Below are positions 9,143-17,788 of a stretch of DNA of 64,000 bases, piece after piece. How positions within the stretch are numbered: position 1 is the first letter of the stretch; the number at the start of each line of letters is the position of its first letter. Under the pieces are notes generated by a model. It made no database searches. It saw only the letters and a list, made by a program, of their open reading frames with translations, and was not told where the DNA came from. Origin of the DNA: CAYWOS01 sp964459985 (GTDB taxonomy: Bacteria > Bacillota > Clostridia > Christensenellales > Aristaeellaceae); NCBI GenBank assembly GCA_964459985.1, contig CAYWOS010000012.1:1-64000 (forward strand), in the 5' to 3' direction. The translations under genes were made by a program, and so were the position numbers.

Positions 9143-9961
9143 TCAATCGGACGGTTTGTCGTAATAGGAAGATATGATTCTGAAAAACAGCTTCGGCGGC
9201 AGAACGTCGTGCAGGACGACGGCGAGGCGCTGATCGGGTTTGGCGATGATCAGGCGGAAGGGAAGGCGCTTGCGCCGGAGCGTTTTGGCCAGCTTTACGC
9301 CCAAACGCGCGGGCGACAGCCCGTTTTCCTCGTCGGACGCGATGCGGCCGGTTCCCCGCAGAAACCGCGCGCGGTAGGGGCTTTCGCCGGTCATGCCTTC
9401 CGATACCGGCCGGTAGGCGCGCTTGCCGCCCGCGTGGTCGCCCGGCTCGACCAGCATGACCTCGACGCCGAAGGGCGCGACCTCCATGGCGAGCGCCTCG
9501 GAATAGCCCTCGACGGCGTGCTTGGCGGCGGTGTACGCGCCCTCGAACGGGATGCCGAGCAGGCCGTTGATCGAGGAGAAATTGACGATCCTGCCGCGCC
9601 CCTTTTCGCGCATGGCGGGCAGTACGCGGGAAATCATCGCCGCCTGCGAGAGAAAATCGGTTTCGATCACGCGGGACAGCTCTTCCGGCGCGTAGCTTTC
9701 GCAGGCGCCGAGCACCAGCACGGCGGCGGCGTTGATCAGTACATCGCAGTCGCCGAAAAGCGCCCGGGCTTTGCCGCAGAAGGCGTCGATGTTTGCCGCG
9801 TCCGTCACGTCGAGCGGCAGGCGATAGCCCTCGTCGCTTTCGCCCTCGCCGCCCGCGAAGGAGCGCGCGCCCGCGACGACGGCGTGTCCGTCCCGCTTGA
9901 GCGCGCGCGCGGCGTGCATGCCCAGCCCGCTCGAAGCGCCCGTGATCCATACAACCGCCAT
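9143..9961 (-). CDS. SDR family oxidoreductase, candidate 3-ketosphinganine-type reductase
   Basis: The 272-residue short-chain dehydrogenase has the cofactor motif TGASSGLG (residues 7-14), NAAA near 78 and the catalytic set S130, Y143-x-x-x-K147. The C-terminal tail (LPPKLFFRIISSYYD) is hydrophobic, as in membrane-associated SDRs. I chose the ATG at 9961, preceded by GGAGAGGGG. The upstream ATG at 10003 lies almost at the promoter. It is the first gene of an operon with the ligase/ACP/oxoamine synthase fusion, 49 bases apart. A ketone-reducing role on the product of that enzyme is therefore the natural inference. Substrate and cofactor choice cannot be read from the sequence. Confidence 0.75.
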   Translation of the reverse strand: MAVVWITGASSGLGMHAARALKRDGHAVVAGARSFAGGEGESDEGYRLPLDVTDAANIDAFCGKARALFGDCDVLINAAAVLVLGACESYAPEELSRVIETDFLSQAAMISRVLPAMREKGRGRIVNFSSINGLLGIPFEGAYTAAKHAVEGYSEALAMEVAPFGVEVMLVEPGDHAGGKRAYRPVSEGMTGESPYRARFLRGTGRIASDEENGLSPARLGVKLAKTLRRKRLPFRLIIAKPDQRLAVVLHDVLPPKLFFRIISSYYDKPSD

Positions 9962-10017
9962 GCGACAGCCCCTCTCCATACGTAGCCGCGCGCCGATTTT
10001 CATGCGACGCGCTGTAC

Positions 10018-10046
10018 ATTATATATCAACTTATGGTATAATGCAA
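10018..10046 (-). promoter_or_regulatory. Promoter of the SDR/oxoamine synthase operon
   Basis: Minus-strand TTGCAT (10041-10046) and TATAAT (10018-10023) are spaced by 17 bases. It overlaps a plus-strand extended -10 (TGGTATAAT, 10034-10042) that probably serves the divergent methyltransferase gene. Confidence 0.65.
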
Positions 10047-10072
10047 ATATTCTGTGAACAAAGGGGATTGCC

Positions 10073-11242
10073 ATGGCGGAAGCGATTCTTCTCCCGGGCA
10101 GGGAAAAACGGGTATACGGCGGCCATCCGTGGATTTTTCGGAGCGATATCGCGCGCGTGTCAGGCGATGCCGCGCCGGGCGACGTCGTGCGCGTCGCGTC
10201 CTCGGGAAACCGTTTTCTGGCGATGGCTGTCTATAATCCCAACAGCCAGATCGCGCTGCGCGTGCTGTCGCATCGCGAGGAAACGATCGACCGGGATTTC
10301 ATCTTTACGCGCGTCAGGCGGGCGATCGCGTATCGCCGCGCGTTCGCCGATCTGCGCTCCTGCCGGCTGATCTACGCCGAAAGCGACGGCCTGCCCGCCG
10401 TCGTCGCCGACAGTTTCGGCGGCGTGATATCGCTGCAATGCCTGTCGCTGGGCATGGAGCGCTTCAAGGAGGACATCTGCGACGCGCTCGAGGAATGCCT
10501 AAAGCCGCGCGGCATCTACGAGCGCGACGACGTGCCCGTGCGCGCGCTGGAGGGGCTGGAGCAAAAAACGGGCGTGCTGCGCGGCGACGTGCCCGACCGG
10601 GTGGAGATCGCCGAGAACGGCGTCCGCCTTCTCGTGGACGTCAAGGAAGGGCAAAAAACGGGGTATTTCCTCGATCAAAAGGAAAACCGCGCCGCCATCG
10701 CGCCGTTCTGCGGGGGCGCCGACGTGCTCGACTGCTTCACGCACACCGGCGCGTTCGCGCTGCACGCGGCGAAATACGGCGCGAAACGCGTCACCGGCGT
10801 CGATATCTCGGAGTTCGCCTGCGCCTGCGCGCGCGAGAACGCGGCGCTCAACGGGTTTGATCAGATCGATTTCATCGCCGCGAACGCCTTTGACTACCTG
10901 AAAGAGCAATCGGGCGCGGGCGCGCAGTACGATATGGTGATCCTCGATCCGCCGGCGTTCGCCAAGTCGAAATCGGCGTTCGCGGCGGCGGCGCGGGGCT
11001 ATAAGGAAATCAATCTGCGCGGCATCAAAATGACGCGCGACGGCGGGATATTGGTGACGTGCTCCTGCTCGCAGCATATGCTGCCCGCCGCCTTCCGCGA
11101 CGTGCTCAACGAGGCGGCGCGCGACGCGCGCGCGCGGCTGACGCAGATCGAGTGGCGCACGCAGGGGCGCGATCATCCCATCCTGCTCGCCGCGCCCGAA
11201 ACGCAGTACCTCAAGTGCGCGATCTTCCGGGTGGAAAAGTGA
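10073..11242 (+). CDS. RlmI-like 23S rRNA (cytosine-5) methyltransferase
   Basis: The 389-residue enzyme has an N-terminal PUA domain (LLPGREKRVYGGHPWIFRSDI, about residues 6-75) and a C-terminal Rossmann SAM-dependent methyltransferase domain. The signatures are VLDCFTHTGAFALHAA for SAM binding, VTGVDIS, and LDPPAFAKSK as motif IV, with a Cys motif TCSCSQH downstream. This architecture is that of RlmI, which makes m5C in 23S rRNA. The family also includes paralogues of unknown target, so the exact base is inferred. A short acidic protein gene follows 56 bases later, probably on the same transcript. Confidence 0.88.
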   Translation: MAEAILLPGREKRVYGGHPWIFRSDIARVSGDAAPGDVVRVASSGNRFLAMAVYNPNSQIALRVLSHREETIDRDFIFTRVRRAIAYRRAFADLRSCRLIYAESDGLPAVVADSFGGVISLQCLSLGMERFKEDICDALEECLKPRGIYERDDVPVRALEGLEQKTGVLRGDVPDRVEIAENGVRLLVDVKEGQKTGYFLDQKENRAAIAPFCGGADVLDCFTHTGAFALHAAKYGAKRVTGVDISEFACACARENAALNGFDQIDFIAANAFDYLKEQSGAGAQYDMVILDPPAFAKSKSAFAAAARGYKEINLRGIKMTRDGGILVTCSCSQHMLPAAFRDVLNEAARDARARLTQIEWRTQGRDHPILLAAPETQYLKCAIFRVEK

Positions 11243-11298
11243 CGTTAAGCAAGCGCCGGGCATACGATGTGGGTATCCCGATAAAGCGAGGTGATCCC

Positions 11299-11550
11299 AT
11301 GTCGGAACTGCAAAACGCGCGCGCGCCCGCGCTGGGCGCGGAGGAAGCCGCGCTCATGACGGCGCTGCCCGGGAGCGGCGCGGGCGCGGCGGCGCTGAAC
11401 CAGATCATGCGCGACGTTCGCGCGCTGGAGGCGCGCCAAACCACGTCGGCCGTGCCCGTGGACGAGGTTACATCGGAGGCGCAGCCGTCCGTTCAGGCGC
11501 TGTACGGGCGCGGCGGACGGGCGGCGCTCCATCAGGTCATGTGGCGATAA
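11299..11550 (+). CDS. Small hypothetical protein, 83 aa
   Basis: The reading frame begins at an ATG with AGGTGAT nearby and ends just before the palindrome string. The product is Ala-rich with two similar short motifs, ALNQIMRD and ALHQVMWR, near the middle and at the C-terminus, and no membrane segment. I do not recognise a family. Codon use resembles the neighbours, which favours a real gene, but its size keeps confidence moderate. Confidence 0.5.
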   Translation: MSELQNARAPALGAEEAALMTALPGSGAGAAALNQIMRDVRALEARQTTSAVPVDEVTSEAQPSVQALYGRGGRAALHQVMWR

Positions 11551-11975
11551 CGGCCGGAGGCTGCCGGACGACGCGTTCGGCAGCCTCAGACCGTCGACAA
11601 ACCCGGTCGTTCCTCCCGGGGATGCAACGAAGGGGCGGAGTTCCGCAACCTCAATCGTCGCGGCGCATCGCTATCGCTCGCGCCGCTCCGTTTCGGTTGA
11701 TTCCTCCGTTTCGCTAACGGCTTCGCCGTTCTGCCCACAGGGCAGACGCTCAACTACATCACCCTTCATTTCTCATCCGAAACCAGCGACATGCGCGGTG
11801 GTTTCGGAACGATTTTCCGCAGAAAATCGGTTCCTTACGCGTTTTTCCGGCCGCGCGGCAAAGCCGCGCAGGAAAAACGTGCAAGCCGCAAAAATGAAAT
11901 CTTCATTTTTGCGGTGCGTGTCGACAAAGTCGACACGCAGACGGCTGCCGGACGTTCCCGACAGCCGCTATTATC
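11551..11975. repeat. String of eight or more adjacent palindromes
   Basis: This gene-free stretch between converging transcripts is almost entirely inverted repeats. The stems pair 11557-11566 with 11578-11587 (10 bp), 11716-11721 with 11725-11730, 11731-11736 with 11740-11745, 11776-11785 with 11799-11808 (10 bp) and 11811-11817 with 11822-11828. A two-part hairpin spans about 11839-11880, followed by 11886-11898 with 11902-11914 (13 bp perfect), 11916-11925 with 11929-11938 (10 bp perfect, AAA loop) and 11942-11970. It also carries the 49-bp dispersed repeat at 11588-11636. Bidirectional termination, a REP/BIME-like mosaic or a structured RNA are possible. Confidence 0.8.
11588..11636 (-). 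repeat. 49-bp dispersed repeat, second copy
   Basis: This is the reverse complement of bases 12-60 with a single mismatch (48 of 49). The two copies flank an 11.5-kb block in inverted orientation. Confidence 0.85.
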
Positions 11976-12293
11976 TTATAAATCAAGGATGATGTCAAGC
12001 AGGGGCGCGTGCTGCTGCGCGCCGTACACGTCGGTTTCGCCGGGATCGCCCGAGCACAGGGGGCGCGCGATGGTGACCTTTACGGCGTCGGCGGGATCGA
12101 AATACACAATGTTGACGATCTTGTCGGGCGTGATCTTATACAGCCCGCAGATCAGCGCTTCGTTGATCTGACCGCCGTCGCGCACTTTCTCGTAGATTTC
12201 GCGCGATTTGAACATCATGTCCAGCGTCAGTTCGTAAGGCCCGGAGTTTTTGCTGCGGATGATGGTCGTGGCGTCCACGATGCTCGTTTTCAT
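11976..12293 (-). CDS. DUF4387 (AtuA-like small subunit) protein
   Basis: The 105-residue protein matches my memory of DUF4387, a small domain that pairs with, or is fused to, AtuA/DUF1446 proteins. The text MKTSIVDATTIIRSKNSGPY and the Asp/Pro-rich centre are typical. Its ATG overlaps the end of the AtuA-like gene by four bases (ATGA), so the two are translationally coupled. It is the last gene of the glutamate mutase operon. The enzymatic role is not established. By position it may act with the AtuA-like protein downstream of mesaconate formation. Confidence 0.8.
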   Translation of the reverse strand: MKTSIVDATTIIRSKNSGPYELTLDMMFKSREIYEKVRDGGQINEALICGLYKITPDKIVNIVYFDPADAVKVTIARPLCSGDPGETDVYGAQQHAPLLDIILDL

Positions 12294-13663
12294 GCGTTTT
12301 CCCCTCCTACCGTGACGTGCTCGATCGGGAATGGCGCGACGGGATCGTCGATCTCGAGCAGATGATACACGCTGAACACATACACCTTGCCGACGTGGAA
12401 ATCGCTGGGCGAGTAGGGGAAGGCAAGATTGCCCGCCGTGGCGCGGCGTCCCTCGTAGCCGTAATGCAGCATGGTCGAGCGCGCGAAGGCGCAGATGGTG
12501 TCGGCGCGCGCCTGCGTGTCGGCGATGGCCTCGATGACGATGCCGATCTCGTGCCCCTCGCACACGGGCTTGGGTTCGAGCGCGGCCATGACCGCGTCGC
12601 GGCCGTAGACCTTGAAGAACAACTGATACTCAAACCCCGCGTCGGCAAAATTATCTTGAACGCGCGCGCGAACGCCCGCGATCACTTCGTCGATCGAGGC
12701 GATCATCATGGGATCGCGCGCGCCGGCAATGGATACCGTGCGATAGCCGACGGCGCGCGTGCCTTCGAGCTTGAGCGTGTAGGGGCTTGACGGGACGAAC
12801 CGGCTGCCCGACACCCGCGCGATGCGGTCGGTGTCCTGCGAAAACACCGTGTTCGTCAGATCAAGATGCCCGCCCGGGCCGGGCAGGATGTAGGGATTGG
12901 TTTTCTCATACAGCGTGTGCGCGGCGACCGAGAGCTTGGTGCATTTGCGGTTGGGCGAAAGCGGTTCGAGGCGGAAGTAATCCTCGCCCAGATAGCCGAA
13001 CATGCAGTCCGATCCGCTCCCCGGCGTGGCGGCGATGGAGGCGCACTCGAGAATTTTGCCCATGTGCACGGCCAGCCCCTGATCGTAGCCCGCGCGCACG
13101 GCGGGCGCGGCGAACACGGCGGGATCGTAGCAGCGTCCGGCGAGCACGACTTGAGCGCCCTCGTCGAGCGCCTTCATGATCGGCTCGATGCCCATCTGCG
13201 CGACGATCGCGCCCGTTTGCTCGAGCGCGTCCTCGGTCAGTTCGCCGGCGGGCGGCAGGGGTTTCACCTTGCCCCGCTTCATCGCCTCGCGGACGGTTTC
13301 CTTGGGAATCTCGGCATGGATGACCGCCATATGAAAATGCAGATCGTTCTCGGCGGCGATTTCCTCGACGATTTCCCTGCACCAGTTCAAATGACTGTCC
13401 GCGCCGCTCCCGCCCACCGTGCCGATGACGACGGGAATGCGCCGCCTTACGCCGGCGCACAGCATGAGCGTCAGATCGCGCTTGACGGCGCCGCGATCGG
13501 TGAAGGACACGCCCGCGCCGAGGTAATACGGCCCGGGATCGCTCGATCCCGCGTCGACGGCGATCAGATGCGGGTTGCGCTTCATGCCCTCCTCGAAGGA
13601 GGAGGCGGGAAAGCCGTAGCCTAATATCGCGGTGGTCGAGAGGACGCGGAATTCTTCCTTCAT
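12290..13663 (-). CDS. AtuA-like (DUF1446) protein
   Basis: The 457-residue protein belongs to the AtuA/DUF1446 family, named after the acyclic terpene utilisation gene of Pseudomonas. Characteristic stretches are DAGSSDPGPYYLG, GTVGGSGADSHL, LAGRCYDPAVFAAPA and GPGGHLDLTNTVF. The start at 13663 has GGAGG eight bases upstream and overlaps the methylaspartate ammonia-lyase stop by four bases. Family chemistry is poorly known. Tight coupling to mesaconate-forming genes, and to a separate DUF4387 gene, suggests that the pair handles mesaconate, a derived acid or its CoA ester. That is inference. Confidence 0.82.
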   Translation of the reverse strand: MKEEFRVLSTTAILGYGFPASSFEEGMKRNPHLIAVDAGSSDPGPYYLGAGVSFTDRGAVKRDLTLMLCAGVRRRIPVVIGTVGGSGADSHLNWCREIVEEIAAENDLHFHMAVIHAEIPKETVREAMKRGKVKPLPPAGELTEDALEQTGAIVAQMGIEPIMKALDEGAQVVLAGRCYDPAVFAAPAVRAGYDQGLAVHMGKILECASIAATPGSGSDCMFGYLGEDYFRLEPLSPNRKCTKLSVAAHTLYEKTNPYILPGPGGHLDLTNTVFSQDTDRIARVSGSRFVPSSPYTLKLEGTRAVGYRTVSIAGARDPMMIASIDEVIAGVRARVQDNFADAGFEYQLFFKVYGRDAVMAALEPKPVCEGHEIGIVIEAIADTQARADTICAFARSTMLHYGYEGRRATAGNLAFPYSPSDFHVGKVYVFSVYHLLEIDDPVAPFPIEHVTVGGENA

Positions 13664-14922
13664 TGCGGTTTCCTCCATACGCCGACGCCCGCCGCGCGCA
13701 GCGCGAGCACGCGGTTGACCTCGTTGTAGGCGATCATGAACGCCTCGTCCACGCCCATGCCGGGCTTGGCGAGGATTTGCGCCGGGCGCGTCGCCATGGC
13801 GATCTGCGCGCAGATCTGCGCCGAGCGGTCGGTTTCGTTGCACGTGCCGCCCTGATACGCGCCCATGCCGACTTTTTCGCAGTACAATACCGCTTCGATG
13901 GTGTTGTGGATGGAGCCCAGATCAGGCGTTTTGATCTGCACCATATGCCCCGCCTTGTTGTCGGCGAAATACACGACGTCCTCGAGCGTGTTGCACCATT
14001 CGTCGGCGACCAGCTCGACCTCGATGCCGCGCCGGTCAATCTCCTCGCGCAGCCCGCGCAGGTCGATCATCTGCTGCTCGCGCGCGTCGGAATCCATCGG
14101 GCCTTCGATGCGCAGCTTGAAGGGGCGCGCGGTGGCGGCGAGGCCTTCGAGGTAATCCGCCATCGCCGGGTAATTGCTGTTGCCGAAGATCAGCCCGATC
14201 GTGCCGTAGCAGTCGATGTGCAGCACGGGGTTGTAATCGTCCGACGTGCGCAGCATCATGATGCGGCCGCGCAGCCAGTTGACGTAGGCCATCAGCTTTT
14301 CGCCGTGCTGTCCCGTTTTTTCGACGCTGTTGAACAGGCCGTGCGGCAGGATGGGCGCGCCCTTCATGATCATTTTGTCGGCGTTGACGTACCGGTCGTC
14401 GCCCGACTGGGTGAAGATGGCGGGCGCGGTATCCATGACGACGGTATCGTATTCCTTGGCGACGACGTCGCACATGTTGAGTTTGTGCGCCTGCGCCACG
14501 GCGTCCAGAATCGCTTGCGAAAGGCCGTAGCGGATGGCGGTGTGCAGCCGCTTGCCGTCGACCTCCATGTGATCGATCTCGGAAGCGATGCGGCGGAAGG
14601 AATCAAGCTCCTGCCCGATCAGACGCGGCGCGACATGCTCGTTGATGAAGGGGATGAAGTTCTCGGCGAGCAAGAGGGGATCGCGCCCGCCCGCGCCCGA
14701 ATACTGCACCGCCGCGCAGTCGCCGTGCGCGACCGAGCCGTCCTCGAGCACCAGCAGCACAGAGATCGCTTCGCCCGCCTGACGGATCTTGGCGAACCCG
14801 GGCGTGACCGGCGCGCCGAAGTACGCCGCGCCGTCGGGATGCGCGCCGCGCTTGATCGCTTTTTGATCGTCGAAGTAGAAACCCGTGCGCCCCGGCGCGC
14901 AGACGACGTTTTGAATCTTCAT
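13660..14922 (-). CDS. mal: Methylaspartate ammonia-lyase
   Basis: The 420-residue enolase-superfamily enzyme removes ammonia from L-threo-3-methylaspartate to give mesaconate (EC 4.3.1.2). Metal-ligand and catalytic motifs are present: HIDCYG, RIEGP, VADEWCNT and VQIKTPDLG, in which the Lys is the catalytic base. The length equals the usual clostridial enzyme (about 413). It lies two bases after glmE and overlaps the AtuA-like gene by four bases. The order glmS-glmL-glmE-mal is that known from Clostridium tetanomorphum, so it acts as step two of the methylaspartate route of glutamate fermentation. Confidence 0.95.
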   Translation of the reverse strand: MKIQNVVCAPGRTGFYFDDQKAIKRGAHPDGAAYFGAPVTPGFAKIRQAGEAISVLLVLEDGSVAHGDCAAVQYSGAGGRDPLLLAENFIPFINEHVAPRLIGQELDSFRRIASEIDHMEVDGKRLHTAIRYGLSQAILDAVAQAHKLNMCDVVAKEYDTVVMDTAPAIFTQSGDDRYVNADKMIMKGAPILPHGLFNSVEKTGQHGEKLMAYVNWLRGRIMMLRTSDDYNPVLHIDCYGTIGLIFGNSNYPAMADYLEGLAATARPFKLRIEGPMDSDAREQQMIDLRGLREEIDRRGIEVELVADEWCNTLEDVVYFADNKAGHMVQIKTPDLGSIHNTIEAVLYCEKVGMGAYQGGTCNETDRSAQICAQIAMATRPAQILAKPGMGVDEAFMIAYNEVNRVLALRAAGVGVWRKPQ

Positions 14923-14924
14923 GG

Positions 14925-16394
14925 TTATTTTCCCTCCCGTTTTTCTCTGGGACGGCCGACCAGCCGCCCCTTGCTGATGGCGTAGATGTCGTCGATGACC
15001 ATTTGGAAAGACACCGCGCGATGCTCGACGGCGGCGCGCGCGGCGATCTTCTCTTTGTGGAAGTCCCTGATCGCCTGCGTGAAGGGCAGATTCCCCGTAT
15101 CCAGCAGGCGCACCGCGCCGTCGTTGTCGCGCGCGGGCAGGATTTTGTTGGCGTTCATGCGGCTGGGCGCGAAGGGCACGTCGATCACGCCTGCCTGGAA
15201 CGCGCGCACCGCGCCTGCGGCGATATCGCCGTCGCCCATCTCGAGCGTTTTATCAAGGATGCAGCGCGTTTCCTCGCGGATGATCCCGATTTCGGCGCGC
15301 AGCGTTTCGTCGTCGACAAGCTGCTGATCGGCGAGCATGGAGATCATCTGCTTGGTGGCGCGCAGCCCCTGCGCGTTGGCCTCCTTGGTGGGCACGCCGA
15401 TCGCCTCGTGCGGCGTTTTGACGATCACCTTGGTCGCCTTGGACAGCGCGGCGACGGCGCTGCCCCACGAGATCACGGCGAACGCCTTCGCCTCGTCCTG
15501 CGGGAAGCCGCCCATCCATTGATGCAAAACCGTCGTGACCTTGCATTCGTCGTGGCCGAAGCGATGCAGGTATTCCTTTGTCAGCGTTTCGAGCGAGCGG
15601 ATGGCGGCGACGTCCTGAATGAGGTTGCCGCACTGTCCGTAGCCCACGGTGATCGAGCGCACGCCCTGCTCGGCGGCGAGCAGAGCCTCAATCACGGCGA
15701 CGGCGTGCGATACGCAGGGCGGCACGAGCGTGCCGGTGAGCGGGCCGAACGGTTCGCGGTTGATCGATACGCCGCGCTCCTCATAATACCCCGTCAGGCG
15801 ATCGACGTACTGCCAGTCGTAAATGGTTTTGTCCAGAGGCACCGATTTGGCGTAGGGGATATTGTAGGAAATGCCGCCGCCCTCGAAGCCGGTGAAGCCG
15901 CCCGCCAGACAGATTTCGGCGAGCAGGCGCGCGTCGGGCGTGCCGTGGCGCACCTGTACGGGCGATTCGACCGATTCCGTCACCCTGCGGCAGCCGGCGA
16001 CGCCGTGATTGACGGCGGGAAAGCCGTTGAGCATCGCCTTGTCCTCGCGCCGCGATTCCTCGATACCGCGCTCGGCTTTTTCGTATTGGTTGAGGCGCGT
16101 GTAGCTGTCGATGGTGGTGGGCAGAAGATCGGCTTCGCCTTCCGTTTCGAGATGACGGAGCAGTTCGATATGCTTGTCGATCAGGGGCACGCCGGCGCGC
16201 GGCTGGACGAGCGTTTTTCCGCTTTCCGCCGCCGCGAGCAGCTTGCTGTCAAAGCGCTTGCTTGCGGGAATGGCTTTCTGATAGGCGATCGCTTCCCCGA
16301 GATCGACTTCCGCGCCCGTGCGCCATTGGGACAGCGCCAGCGCGCGCTGCGCGAGAAAAAAGTCCTCGTCCCATCGCTGATTGCGTAGCTCCAT
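14925..16394 (-). CDS. glmE: Methylaspartate (glutamate) mutase, epsilon subunit
   Basis: The 489-residue catalytic subunit of adenosylcobalamin-dependent glutamate mutase interconverts L-glutamate and 3-methylaspartate (EC 5.4.99.1). I chose the ATG at 16394 because MELRNQRWDEDFF matches the N-terminus of known GlmE proteins; a TTG 21 bases upstream would overlap glmL. Recognisable stretches include VQPRAGVPLIDKHIELL, SITVGYGQCGNLIQDVAAIRSL and HQWMGGFPQDEAKAFAVI. It forms the active enzyme with GlmS, which carries the cobalamin. Its length (usual about 483) and motifs indicate a complete gene. Confidence 0.95.
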   Translation of the reverse strand: MELRNQRWDEDFFLAQRALALSQWRTGAEVDLGEAIAYQKAIPASKRFDSKLLAAAESGKTLVQPRAGVPLIDKHIELLRHLETEGEADLLPTTIDSYTRLNQYEKAERGIEESRREDKAMLNGFPAVNHGVAGCRRVTESVESPVQVRHGTPDARLLAEICLAGGFTGFEGGGISYNIPYAKSVPLDKTIYDWQYVDRLTGYYEERGVSINREPFGPLTGTLVPPCVSHAVAVIEALLAAEQGVRSITVGYGQCGNLIQDVAAIRSLETLTKEYLHRFGHDECKVTTVLHQWMGGFPQDEAKAFAVISWGSAVAALSKATKVIVKTPHEAIGVPTKEANAQGLRATKQMISMLADQQLVDDETLRAEIGIIREETRCILDKTLEMGDGDIAAGAVRAFQAGVIDVPFAPSRMNANKILPARDNDGAVRLLDTGNLPFTQAIRDFHKEKIAARAAVEHRAVSFQMVIDDIYAISKGRLVGRPREKREGK

Positions 16395-16398
16395 GTCC

Positions 16399-17787
16399 TC
16401 AACAATCCTTTCCAAGCATGTTTTTCATCAGTTCGAGCGCCGTTTCGGGATAATCCTTTGACAAAAGCCCCGCCGCCGAGAGGATATACCGACTGTCGGC
16501 GACGACGCGCGCACGGCGCGGCACGAGCGATTCGGGCGATATGCCCGCGAGCGCCGTTGACACGATCTCCTGAAGACGCGCGGAGCGGATCATCGCGCCG
16601 CCCGTGCAGACGAGGCGGCCGACGCGCGTCAAATCCTTGCCGGTCTGCTGAAACACCTCGCCGACCGGCGTGAACACCTGCCTGATCGTCCCGGCGTGGC
16701 GCGACAGCCCGGCGCGGACGGCGAGCGCGGCGAGCGCGAAATCCAGCTTGGATAAATCATCGCGGTCGTCCCCGGGCAGAACGGATTTATCGGCGCCGAT
16801 CACGGCGAGCAGCTCCCGGACGCGCGCGGCGGTCAGCCCGGCGACGGCGGCAAGCGTATCCTCGCCGTACGCCGCTGCGACGCCCTCGGCGCTGTACCGC
16901 ATCCCGATATCGCCCTCGACCGTGCGCTTGGCGTACGGCTCGGGCAGGCCGCGCAGAAGCGTCGCCGAGCTGCCGGGCGCGCCCGAGGCGATAGAATAGA
17001 TATCGGTCGTCGCGCCGCCCAGATCGATCGCCATGATCTCGCCCGCGCCGCGCGTCTGTTTCGTGCCGTCCGCGTAAAGCTCGAGCGCGCTCAACACGGC
17101 GGCGGGCGTCGGCATGGCGATGTCGTCGAGCAATTCGCCGACCTTCGACAGCCCCTTGGCGCGGATGATGCGGTCGAGGAACACCTCGCGGATGATTTTC
17201 TGCGCCGGCAGAACGTTCACACCGTCAAAGGACGGCATGACGTTTTCTGTGACGAGCACGGGATGCGGCGAGGAGGACAGGATCGCGCGGCACGATGACG
17301 CCGCCGTGCGGTTGCCCGCGACGACGACGGGGAACGCGCCGGGAATGCCGGCGAGCGTTTCGGCGTTATGCAGGATCGCCTCGGTATTGCCGCCGTCCGT
17401 GCCGCCCGTCAGCAGGAAAATGTCCGGCGCGATGGCGGCGATCTCGGCGGCGTCGTCCTCGGTCAGCTGATAGGCGTAGGTTTTAAGCACTTTCGCGCCC
17501 GCGCCGAGCGCCGTCAGCCGCGCGGCTTCCGCCGTGAGCGAGGGCACGAGCCCGCACGCCAGCATGCGCAGCCCGCCCGCCGCGCTCGAGCAGGCGAGGC
17601 GAACGGTATAGTCGATCGCGCCCGTTTGTTCTTCCAGCGCGTTAAGCCCGGCGCGCAGGCCGTCCGATATGTCCGTTTCGACCGTCGTGTACGCCTGCGC
17701 CGTGCCGATCACCCGCCGCGCGTCAAGATCGACGGCGGTGAGCTTGGAATAGGTCGAGCCGAAATCAATCAATAGCGCAGCGTTCAT
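16399..17787 (-). CDS. glmL: Glutamate mutase-associated protein GlmL (MutL)
   Basis: The 462-residue protein has the ASKHA ATPase fold typical of MutL/GlmL. The first phosphate loop is LLIDFGSTYSKLTAVDL (residues 5-21) and the second is IDLGGATTDIYS in the middle. GlmL is encoded between the two glutamate mutase subunits in clostridia. It is thought to protect or reactivate the B12 enzyme, in the way of other reactivating ATPases. The start at 17787 leaves one base after the glmS stop. The gene is intact and in the standard order. Confidence 0.93.
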   Translation of the reverse strand: MNAALLIDFGSTYSKLTAVDLDARRVIGTAQAYTTVETDISDGLRAGLNALEEQTGAIDYTVRLACSSAAGGLRMLACGLVPSLTAEAARLTALGAGAKVLKTYAYQLTEDDAAEIAAIAPDIFLLTGGTDGGNTEAILHNAETLAGIPGAFPVVVAGNRTAASSCRAILSSSPHPVLVTENVMPSFDGVNVLPAQKIIREVFLDRIIRAKGLSKVGELLDDIAMPTPAAVLSALELYADGTKQTRGAGEIMAIDLGGATTDIYSIASGAPGSSATLLRGLPEPYAKRTVEGDIGMRYSAEGVAAAYGEDTLAAVAGLTAARVRELLAVIGADKSVLPGDDRDDLSKLDFALAALAVRAGLSRHAGTIRQVFTPVGEVFQQTGKDLTRVGRLVCTGGAMIRSARLQEIVSTALAGISPESLVPRRARVVADSRYILSAAGLLSKDYPETALELMKNMLGKDC

Positions 17788-17788
17788 A

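Noticed and set aside
11551..11975. Possible CRISPR or transposon end in the palindrome string
   Set aside because: The hairpins differ from each other, have no regular spacers, and no transposase lies nearby.
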